Below, one piece after another: positions 1 through 12,000 of a stretch of DNA of 64,000 bases (position 1 is the first letter of the stretch; each line of letters opens with the position of its first letter). Location: assembly GCA_025267735.1 (NCBI GenBank), contig CM046311.1:28005399-28069398 (forward strand). Reading direction: 5' to 3'. The translations under genes and the position numbers were made by a program. Source of the DNA: Mactra quadrangularis. Taxonomy: Eukaryota > Mollusca > Bivalvia > Venerida > Mactridae. The notes under the pieces were generated by a model. The model searched no databases and was not told the origin of the DNA. It saw nothing but the letters and a program-made list of their open reading frames with translations.

Positions 1-47
1 AGTCAAAGTATAGATTCTGATCATTCTGGAGATGAAGATACACACAG
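1..47 (+). CDS. Cav2: Cav2 exon (partial, cut by window edge)
   Basis: The exon reads SQSIDSDHSGDEDTH plus two bases of a Ser codon and then a weak donor (CAG then gttgct). The split codon is completed by the first base of the exon at 1997, giving TH-S-LDNDKSP. The phase match is the main support. Confidence 0.55.
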
Positions 48-3000
48 GTTGCTACATACTTTTATATATCCTAGTGTCAAATTAATTTAGTATGTTTATG
101 ATGAAACCTTGTGATAGAAAAAAACTTCCTAGTACATTATAATTAAGCTCTAAAATGTTTCCGTCATATATATTCAATGTTTACACAAGTGTATTCAATT
201 TGCTCTTGTCAAACTTAAACTAAGAAAGCCAAATGTCAGCTATATCATAATATCATTTATTATAAATTTATCCATTAAGTATGCCTGAGTGGATGTTGTT
301 CAAAACATCCCTCGTTGATTCATTGAGCAAGAAACGTAATCCTTACTGCTTAGTACTGGGGGTCAGGATGAGTACTTGAATGTGATTAATTTAAGTTGTA
401 AGAACTTCGTTGATCCAAAATGAATTTGTAAACAATGTAATAAAGTATGCTTTTATCTAATAATAGTATGTAAAGTGAAGTTTGACTGCTTAAGTCTAAC
501 TCTATCCTATAAGTCATCTGCTAATGTTAATTATTATTAACTGCATGTTTACTTTATATAACAAAAGTGTCTTCAATTGGTCCATGCAAGTTGACACTTT
601 TTGAATTTTGCAGATCTAGCAAATGTTTGTTGTTGTAAATATATGTTCATGCATGTGTTTACTGCATGCTAAAACTTGTATAATATAAATGTATCATATT
701 AATGAACATTCATGTGCATGACATTTTTCCTAGTTTTGATAGATACATGTAAGCTCTGTACAGTGCTCATTTTCTTGTACCAGAGTATATGAGTGTCAAA
801 GGTTTCTTAGTTTGGCCTTGTTATCATAATGATGGATTCTAAGGTACAAACTGTCAATTGTACTTCCTTGCCTTCAAGATCATAGTCCGCATGGCATCCT
901 TGTAGAATATCATCCTATAATGGTGAAAGCCTAACATTTCAATTTTGACTTCTCCTCAAACATTACCAAGACTGTCATTATTTGAATTTTCTGCATTCAT
1001 TAGACTTTCGGCTATTTTGCCGAAAAGCTTACGTTTTATCACAAATCGAAAACTATTGACGAAAATGCCTGACCAGTTTAACCTGCGGAGTGATACATGT
1101 GTCTCTGATTTACTACGCAGCCAATTTCTAGACGATAAAAGTAGTTCCAACATCTGACTCGTCTTAATAGTACAGGGGAAAACTGTACTTCAAGATTTTG
1201 TATGGCAAGAAAATGAAAATAAAATCTTTATAATATTTGCCAGTTATTCAGGGTAGATTAAACACATCATCTGCATTTTTGCTCTGCTCGATTTGTACTT
1301 GAACCCAGTGTGTAAGGAGTAATCATTAGTATAGATTTGTTAGGTTTTAATGTGCATAAAAGTCTATCTGTATTTCAATACTTTGATTTTGTATTTAGTT
1401 ATTATTCTTTGTTTAGTATATGATTATTGTTCATAAATATCATACAAGCATGAAACAGTTTTAGTTCAGTTGTTATTTTTCCATTTAGCTTTATTATCAA
1501 TTACTAAATAGATCAACTAGTGGCATAGCTTAAAAGTTGTACATGAACATACTTTGGTATGTGGGAAAATCATGGGGGGTTGATCCCCTAATCATTTTAT
1601 AAACACAAGCCAAATATCAGTATTTCTACATCTTTTTGCACTAATGTCTCTTACTTAATTAAGTAGGCCTTATGTGCATTGTGTGACATCACCTTAAGGT
1701 CTTTTATGAAGATTGTTCAAATAGTGTCCCTAGAGTCAAAATAGGCACTACACCTAGGGGTCACAGTTTTCATGGAGCTCAATATGAAAGTGTTAAAGAT
1801 TTCATGCCAGATGCCATTAGAATCTACTTAGGCGAGTGGTATAACCTCTTCAAGACTTTCTTGGAAGCAAATATACTTGTTACTTTCAGCATGTTGTTTG
1901 TTTGTTTCTTGTAATGTGCATCACTTGTATCATTTTGTTTTTCTTGTACTGCATGGTATACTATGTGTTGTTGTCAACTTTGTCTTTTGTCTACAGTTTG
2001 GATAATGACAAATCACCACGTCACCGTTCTTTCAGTTTTCTACGACGTGGTAGTAGTAAGAGAAGACATGGAGGTGGAGGAGGTGGTATAAGTCAAGAAC
2101 TTGGAAGTATGCAGGTATGTCTTCATACTGTTTCTATAGTAACTAGAGATTTTTTTAGGTTTATCAAAACAACTCCTACCTTTCTATATGTGAACTTTCA
2201 AGTTTGATTAAACTAATGCATGTGTTCTTGTAGAAACACATTTATGTTTTTGATCCTGCCACAAACTGACAGCAGAAATTGAATAGTTGCTGTTACATTC
2301 AGACTTTTGGACTCAAAATAATCTGCTATCAATTGCAAAATATTAAGTCATGCTTTTGAGAATTTGTTTCGTTGTGAAAAGACACAATTTAAGCCACATT
2401 TTAAGGCAAACGCATTCACAGGAAAAATTATTATTTATTGTAAATTCCGCCATCTAACCACTTATCTCCAAGTCCAATTAACTAGGTAAACCATGGCTAT
2501 CATTCTGGGTTCTGATTGTAAAAGGCTGCTCTCACAGTTATACTTCAGAAGTTGTGTATAAACCCAATTGTCCACTTTTGGAAATAAAAAATATGTTTGT
2601 TCTGTTCTGTTCGGTAGTGTAATGACACTAACGAACTAAACAGAACAGAACATATCTTTTATCTCGTCACAGTTTAAAGAGTAAATACATGTGAACAAAT
2701 TCAATATAAATACAACATGACGGTACAATTTCAAAAGTCAATAATTGGCTGCCAAATTTGCAATTATGAAGTTGGCATCACTGTCATAAATTTCTTGAAT
2801 AACTGAGAAAAACATTATCACCGTCATTTGTATATTTAAACATTGTGTGTTACAACAAATTGCAAGTTTGACAGTATATTGTAAATTTTAACAAAAAAAA
2901 CCATTGCAATTTGGTCGACTTTTATAAATTTAACAAAAAACATGGGAAGTTACAGGATTGTAAAAATTATGTTAAAATACCATATGATGTATATTAATTG

Positions 3001-6000
3001 ATTTAGCCTGAAGCTGTACAGTCGTACTAACTGACCTTGCAATGTGTATTTATTTTATTACATTTACAAATGTCACTCTCCTCTTAGATTCATCATATAC
3101 ATTATGGAGGTTTACATGGTTATAATAATGAATCCTATTCTATTGATGATGAGGATGATGATACATGGACGTCTTATTCATCTAGTATATATGTAGTCTC
3201 AGATCATTATCAGGTGACATACTAAATGTATATACAGCTTGGTGACGGACATATCTAGATGTACTTGAAGTTTGTTTACAGGGGTATTTTTGGCTGTAAT
3301 TTTCAATAGATTTCAGGATCATAAGAGGTTTTTTTAGATTGGGTTGCTTTATGTTTTTGGTGAAATTTGTCGGGGTTGAAAGAAAACAATTTTGTTTTTA
3401 ATCTGGTGATGAATTTTAGTTAGTGTTTGTGTGGTGTTTTCCAAAACTTTTCATCATTGGTATTGGTTTTTTTATAATCCCTAAATTTAAGTTGCAGTGT
3501 AAAACTTATGTTGAATCGCCATTTTTGTACGGTTACCACTTAATTTAAAATTAGGTTTCAGACGGTTGTGTATAGGAATAATTACATAAGCTTAAATATA
3601 TACGATCTTTGCTTCCCAGCTGTGATTTAATTATTAAGTTTATTTTGGTTGTGGTCTCTGATACATCCAATCACTCAATGTCAGATAAGTGGACATCTTT
3701 ACATTTTCAATGTCCCTTGGCCCACATTTTTTTAAAAACAGAAGGTATCTGAGATTTTTTCTCATTAGATGTTGTTTACAACATATATGTACCTCCAACA
3801 AGAGTTTTGTCCCTCATTGAACATACTTTCTGGTGAAAACTTTAATCCAAAAATACAAAAACTGTTAATTTTGCATTGTCCCTGCATAGGGTACTTGTTT
3901 TAACCACAATATAATTTTGAAATAATATACCGTTTTGCTGCAAATGTTACCTTTACTAGTGGCCATTTGCGGTAATTCAATGAAAACATAACCTTCCGAA
4001 ATCAGACAATAAAATTGGCGAAAATTAAAAACTATTTTCCTGTGTCCCCAAATTGGATATAAGATACGTTAACAATTATGGACAACATGCATTAAGTCCA
4101 AATATTTGCAATTTCAATCGGATTTATGCCAATATAAACTCCCAAGTGGTTAATGTAACTGATAAAAAAGGCTTTTGGCGTCTAGGATCTAATACAGATT
4201 AACCATATTGTTAACTTTTCTTATGTTACAACACATAGGCTAGTACAGAAAGCAGGCAGAGTTACCTAATTTCATAATGCCTACTCTATGAAGGCATAAT
4301 CCAGAGATATTTCATCCTCGAAAAGTGCGATGTGCTTATTTTATGGTAAAAAATAGTAAATGTCAATAAGATACGTTAACATAAGATACGTTAACACGTA
4401 CCTGGTATTTCCATATTTATCGAAAATAAATCATCTTTGGATTTACTTTCTAGCCAATTGCATTGCTAATTACCAAAATTTCCACTCAAAACAGAAGTTG
4501 TTAAGTATTCCTGGCGATTATGACGAAACAATCAAGCATTTTATGACAACTCCAGAAAACTGAAGCGTTCTAGTTATTTTTTATATTTAAGATAGTTAAA
4601 CTTGCTTTTTATGTGAAAAAGACAAGTCAGAACAATTGTATGCCTTGTACATGTCTTATTTGCTAATTGATACCAACAGACATGAACAAACTGGTTCAAC
4701 GTATCTTACTCAATGTTAACGTATCTTACACTGTTTAAAAGACATGATATAACAAGCAAATACAAACTTATAGGATGTTAACTTATTAGTATTATAAAGT
4801 AAAGGGACAATTTTTGATATAAAACCTAAAAAAAGCATTTCTTTCATTGAGTTTTTGACAAAACTTATACATTATAGTAAAGGTTAACGTATCTTTCTTT
4901 CCAACTTATGTATCTTAAAATACTAATGTACAGGAGGTGAAAATAGACTAGAGCTTAATACCAGCAAGGGTACAAGAAATGAAAAATGACAAATGATCCA
5001 ATATACCTCCTGAATATGGAGCAAAATTAAATGCTTAATCAAACAAAGTAACAACAAAATGTCCGAGTATTTCAACAACAAAAAAATTTATCTGCAAAAA
5101 AAAAACCATTCCGAATGATTTAGGAAAAAGCAACAACAGAAGAATGCATTACAAATGAGGCTTTTACGCACCCAGTACAATCTACAAGTTTAAATGAGAA
5201 AGAAAGATGAGGTTTCAGGTAAATTCAATATTGAAAAAGTTCTGAATAGAGTTTGAGCAAGTACATCAGTCCAATGTGCACGACAAATAGACAAAACAAG
5301 ATTGTTTTTTAAAAATGCCAATTTGTGTTCTAGAAAAACAAAGGGCCACCTTGTAGATTTAAGACAAAGGTCAGCGGCATACAAAAGTTGGTCTTGAAAT
5401 GATCAGGTAAAAGCCACTGTCTAGATCGTGAAACGGTGGCGATTTTCCGTGTCACGGTGTAGCCACATCAAGATGGTGGAAAAACAACCATCCAAAAGGT
5501 ACGTGTCGTTTTTTGCATGATATTTTGAGAAATATTCGGACCCAAACGCGTTAAATAGTTTTATTTGAACCGTAAATGAATAAACTACAGGGCTGGTATA
5601 CTCACCTGACATGTCACGTAGGATTTATGTGAATTAAAGCCACCAAAGTTGACGAATGACCGTCAGTCAAATTTGAACCGAGAAAAGTGTATGACTTTTG
5701 ATAAAATCGCCGTTTGTACGGCACTTACCGTGTTATAAATACGTTTGTGAGATAGTGTATATGCATGCAATTATACCTTTAAATTGTACAAGTTCTAATT
5801 TATTTTGTTTTGTCAAAACAGGCCTACTTTCGGTTTTGTCTAAGCAACGGTTGAGATTTTAGCTCCGGTGAAGATTTTCCGTAAGAAATGACTCGGTGTT
5901 GCCATAAAAAGTGGTCACGGTGTATACATTAGCGTGAAAGTGAACACGGTTCGGATACCCATCCAAAGGCTAAACGCAACCATATCATTTGAAGTAAATC

Positions 6001-9000
6001 ACATTGGCATTATCCTTCGTATTTCACTATACAGAAAAGCCCAATGTGTGCAATACGTAAATCTTGGCAGAAACAACGCCTAATTATAAATCAGTTAGTA
6101 TCATTTTATTCCCACTATTCCCACTATTCCAGATCGTCACCTTTCGTATTGATACTTAAAAATAATGTAGAAATACCAAACTGATACTTATAAAAGCCCT
6201 TTTGTGATAAGACTAAAATTATATATTTTATAATTTTGTTCTCCCAAGTGTCAAAATGGAAAAAGTCTATAAATGCTACCACTGTAAGTTTTCGAAATCC
6301 GATCTCCTAGCATGCATTCATCATTCAGTAGAAAAGCATGCTAAATTGCAGATAAAATGATGGATGAGATGGTTTTAAAAGTATCAACCGGCCGATATGG
6401 CCGTCTGACGAAAGACTAAAGACTAACACCAAATTTAGAACTGCAAACTGGGGAATATTTCAAAGTGAATCAACACATATGTACATCCTTTCTAGAAAAT
6501 AAGAAGTGTCCTTATGTAAAAGAGCTAGAAAATATACAAAAATCTAAACAAGATATTTCTGTTGATACTGATTTAATTACTTCCCAGACCAGATGTGAAA
6601 AACGTACAAAACGTCAGCACCAATAAGAGCACTCGGCAGTGTAACTTTAGCAGGTCCCTCTCAGCAAACGTTTATTCCATGTACGAGGAACTTGAAGAAC
6701 AGTTAGAAGATTTAAATTTGTTTACGATTTGACCAAACCCGTATCTGTGTTTTAACAAATACTGCTACGTTTTGCCTTGCCTACAATTCGACAGTATTCC
6801 ATATGGTCTGGTCGCATTTCAAGCGTTTGAATGAGTGTCCTAACCGTGTTCTCTTTAACGCAAATGTATACACCGTATCCACTTTTTATGGCAACACCGA
6901 GTCATTTCTTACGGAAAATCTTCAACGGGGCTAATATCTCAACCGTTGCTTAGACAAAACCGAAAGTAGGCATGTTTTGATATAACAAAATAAATTAGAA
7001 CTTGTTCAATTTGTAAGTATAATTTCATGCATATACACTGTCTCACAATCGTATTTACAACCCGCTAAGTGCCGTACTTACGGCGATTTTGTCAAAAGAA
7101 TACACTCTCTCGGTTCAAATTTGTCAAACAGTCATTCGTCAACTTTGGTGGCTTTAACTCACATAAATCCTGTGTGACATGTCAGATGAGTACACCCGCC
7201 CTTTAGTTTATATATTTACGGATCAAATGAAACTTTATAACACGTTTAGGCCCGAATATTTCTCAAAATATCATGCAAAAAACGACATGTACATTTTGGA
7301 TGGTTGTTTTTCCGCCATCTTGGTGTGGCTACACCGTGACACGGAAAATCGCCACCGTTTCACGATCTAGACAGTGAAAGCGCTTTAAACAAAATTATAA
7401 ACCTTTTTTTAAAGAAATATACAAAAGTCTTAACATGAATTCAGATTGTAAGGAATTACCATACGACTAAAACTAAAGAAAACAAAACATCGTCCAGCAC
7501 ACCAGGATCTAAAACCAAATTAAAACTTAATGGTGCAGGTATATTTCTTGACATATTTCCACAGAAACTCAAGAAACACTTTATGCAAATAATGTAATCG
7601 AAAAAGTTTAATTTCATATTACATCGCCAGGGTCCAAATCGGCACACCAGCAGAAAAGAGGACAAGTTGAAAAAAAATATTTAGATAGTTGGACTTTTGA
7701 AACAAATTGTAGAGCCTCTACCTTGTTGAAAAACAAATCGACTATTTTGTTGCAATAAAGCTGACAGCAGCTTTCTAAAGAACAAGATAATATGTAAAGT
7801 TATATAAAAATGGACCATATATTTTGAACTCTTAAGTCATGAACTGTTTTTGATAAATGAGTAAGATACGTTAACAGATACAAAATAAATGTTTACAGAA
7901 AAATCAAATAAATATTTTTTCTTTCTGATAAATAAACATATTTGAAGCAAAAGAGCTAGCATTGTTTAGCTTTTTAACATAAATTGTGCCTTAACGAGAA
8001 CGTCTTTTAAAATAAAAGGCAGTGGAACTTATGTGAATTGAAAAGTAAGATACGTTACCTTTTTAAGTTTACGTATGTGAACATTTGATTGTTGTCTAAA
8101 TAAACTAAGTTTAATTTTAGATTATCGTTTTGAAGTGTTTGTAAGCAAATGCTAGCATATTTTTGCTTATTTATTACATTTTCCTTAAATATATGTTAAT
8201 ACTTTTTAGTAAGATACGTTATTATTTACCTTGTACAAATTAAGTGATTAAACCTTACACTAGAAACATAGTAGCGGCATTAGAACTGGGTTTTTAGTGT
8301 GTTCTTACATTGACTTCTGTGCTACAATTTTATTGTTTTATTAGCGCGAGTATTACCTGAATAAAACGAATTGATTTAGAATCACCTTCAAATTAAAAAA
8401 AATCATTGTGTTTATTGTTAAATCAAGGACAAATAGAACTTCATGTCATAAGAAATATATGAATAATTGTCAAAAAGTTAAATGTCATACTATGAAATAC
8501 CTTTTAATAAATAATGATTAGATTTGCTATTGTCCATCGGTTCTAGAAATCTTATTTTAAAAATCTTAACGTATCTTACTTTACATTTATACTACCTTTC
8601 GTTAAGCCATGACAACTTTCAGTACAGTCCTTTATAAAATCTCCGATGCGTATTTCTACTTCCGAATAGGTTAATGTTAAATATTATAATGATAAAAGAT
8701 GTTAAACTCTTACTTCATTTTTTATCAATTGTCAAATCCTAGATGTCCACTTTTTTGACATCGAGTGCAATATTTAGTTATGTAGATTTAAGTATATTCG
8801 GATAAGTTGGTATTTAGGTTTTCACTAATCATAAAGGCAATTTCCGGTAGATTTTTTTTCCCTATTTCAGTTCTGGTGATGGTAAATTTGTGTGATAAAA
8901 AATTCGCATTGATCATTTATGATCAATGTTATTTGTATTTTTTCTGTCTTTTGAAATAAGTTAAAACATATCTATGTCCTGATCTAATATAAAGTTTCCA

Positions 9001-12000
9001 AGCCTGATTTTTGTCCTTCGAACTTTGTAGTTCCTGTTAATTATGTCAGTTTTTTCTAAAATGTACGGAGACCCTAAAAGGACATTTTGAAATACTTTTT
9101 TTATTTTCACAACTATTTCGTTTAAACGTAATATTATTTCATTTTAACGAAATATTATTTCGTTTATTCGAAATATTATTTCGATAAAACGAAATAATAT
9201 TACGTTTAAACGAAATAATTATTTCGTTTTTTCGAAATAATTATTTCGTTTTTTTCGAAATAATTATTTCGTTTTTTCGAAATATTATTTCGTTTAAACG
9301 TAATATTATTTCGTTTTAACGAAGTATTATTTCGTTTAATCGAAATAATTATTTCGTTTTTTCGAAATAATTATTACGTTTTTTCGAAATAATTATTTCG
9401 TTTTTTCAAAATAATTATTTCGATTTAACGAAATAATATTCGAAAAAAACGAAATAATTATTTCGTTTAAACGTAATATTATTTCGTTTAATCGAAATAA
9501 TATTTCGAATAAACAAAATAATATTTCGTTAAAACGAAATAATATTACGTTTAAACGAAATAGTTGTGAAAATAAAACAGTATTTCAAAATGTTCTTTTA
9601 GGGGCTCCGTAAAAATGCAATATGTTAAATAAAGATAATGAAGCTATGATTTTGTTTGACATCTTCACATTATATGTTTGTTAGTATAAGTTCATGTATC
9701 TAAAAGCCGTAGAAAACAAGTAAAAATTAAACATAAATGACAATTTGGATGTGTCAAACATCTGATTGCTCAAACTTTTTCAGACAAACCTTGGAATTTG
9801 ACTATACAATCATTTCACTGCTCTTATTCTAAATGTTTCTATTGTTATTTCAGTCGTTAGACAAGAGAGATTTTTCTCGTGGATTACGACCAGAACATGC
9901 AGGACATGGTATACCAAGAACTCCATCAGAGACCAGCCATCTTGCTTTAGTTCCACATTCCCCATCTTTACCTACTAGCCCCATGACCCCAAGGTCGCCA
10001 ATGCTTAATCATAGAAGTCCGTTTGAATCTCCTGCAACTTCACCAGGACCATTCAGACGTTCCCCATCACCAAGGCGATCTATGATGGATGTAGGATTTG
10101 CTTCTGCTGTGGCTAACATTTGTGAGCAAGCACATGAAATTGCTGAACAAGACAGGAGAAAACATAAAGGTCATAAGATTTATAATTACATTGTTAATAA
10201 ATGTAAAAAGTTAAGTGCAGTTTAAAGTCTGCTTCCATGTCCATGTTCAGCCCACAATTTTGTATGGTAATCTCTGACTATTGAAATCGTCTTCAAGCAG
10301 GTGACCCTCACAGTACTGATGGGTATAGTGAATCAACTGTATATAAATTTCTTGCTATCTAGAAAAATAGCAGTCCGCTAGTTGGGTTCAAACTTAGGAT
10401 CTCTCAAGAACTGGCACCTACCACTAGACAGCTACTCATTCATTTTAAAGATATTAACAAAACATTGCTAGGAACACATGTTCCACTTTTCCATTAAATT
10501 TTTGATATTTTTGCAGAATGTTTTGAAAAATGGGTTTTCAAACAAATCGAAAATTGATATAAATGATTTACTTGTGAACTGCTTTGAGCACCATTCTTAT
10601 TCTTACTTATAATTTGAAAGCTTCATTTACTTATAATTAGAGCACAAATTGCTCTTGCTTGATTACGACATCAAAGACTGGTATATGATATTGCAGTACT
10701 ATTGTCCTTCTTAATTAGATGTTGCTGATTGAAACCTTAGCAACATATTTACTATTGGCCAACAAAAAGGAAACATGTCATGTACATGTAACATTTTTTA
10801 CATTGATAGAAGCATTTTGGGGGAAATTTTGATCATGACATATACATGAATAAATGGTCGTTTTAAAATAAGACAATTTATACTCTATAAGTACTGAAAC
10901 TATTTAGTCACACATTTGTAAACCCGGCATCTTAAACTTATTGAGAAAAAATGATTCGATAAAATCTGTTCGAAAACAAAAATGAGAAAATTTTACGCTC
11001 TATTTTGACACATTATCATTTAAATTTTCAGGTGCTACACGTCACGAGGAAAGCACAAGTATACCAACATCACCACAGCTTCGTAGTCGACCACGTGTGA
11101 AAAGACCTCCGCTAATGTCTCAGACCCATGTAATGGGATCTCCCTTGCCAAGTCCACAACCTAAGCACAGGATGGAAATGTACAGAAGCACATCTTTAGA
11201 AACAAGGTCAAGATCACCATCACCAAATCCAACACCTTCGTCTACACCAATGAATGAATATTATGGAGGTTCTAATCTAACAGATCGTTCGCGAAGTCCT
11301 ACTCCTGTAAGTAGCCCAGTGAACACGCCTCCAAAGCGGTCAACACGGAAATTACCAATGGCTCCTGTACAGCCCACGAAGCCTTCTACACTGAATCTTG
11401 CTCAACCTAAGCTCAAAGAGAACATGCCGCGTGTTATGCCTTCCCCTACTATCCCACAGCCTTCCAAAAGCCCTGGAAGTATTAACTTTCCTAGATTAAA
11501 TGCATCCCCTACTCATAAACCAAAACTTAACATTGCTCCCGTGCCGCACAATATACCTCCCCCGGGAAAACTTGGGCGACCAGAGCCATATAGTCCAACT
11601 GAAAGAAACAATTTAAATAAAATAAGCGATCCACGGGACAGACCGGGTCAAACACGGTCACTTCCGGGACATTATAGCAGGCGACCAAATGTGCCACCAA
11701 ATGAACAAGGACCACGCGTTATACGACATTCCCCAGATATAAATAGACATCGGGGAAATGAACGAACTAGGCATTATCCTCATAGGAATAATGATGAATC
11801 AAATTCAAGGCATATGCCTCGCCGAAGTGTTGAAGAACCCACACATCGTGGTGGTGGTTTAAGTCATGGTCGTATGAATAGATCACGGGACAGTTTGCAT
11901 AATTCTCCTGCACATGAAAGATCGCCTAGACAAGTTCCCCATGTTCCTAACGGTTACAAGAAAAATGGTGGACGTAAACAGGAGAAAATGGAGCTCAGAA

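Larger units (their letters stand above)
4061..8580. repeat. Zone of scattered AAGATACGTTAAC motifs
   Basis: The 13-mer AAGATACGTTAAC, or a near match, occurs forward at 4061, 4368 and 4383. It occurs as reverse complement near 4698, 4717 and 4883. On the other side of the 5415-7376 element it occurs forward near 7863, 8047 and 8211, and reversed near 8568. The clusters resemble subterminal transposase-binding repeats of a larger element into which the 2-kb element later inserted. No outer ends could be fixed. Confidence 0.5.
3214..9853 (+). other. Cav2 large intron filled with transposon DNA
   Basis: The intron is 6.6 kb. It carries the AAGATACGTTAAC motif zone (4061-8580), the 1,962-bp long-TIR element (5415-7376) and the 546-bp foldback element (9065-9610). 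No additional channel exon was recognised; 8581-9064 shows nothing identifiable. Confidence 0.6.

Noticed and set aside
945..1157. Overlapping open frames on both strands in the first Cav2 intron
   Set aside because: Both are 65-70 codons, without domain, signal or codon bias; overlapping sense/antisense frames of this size are expected by chance.
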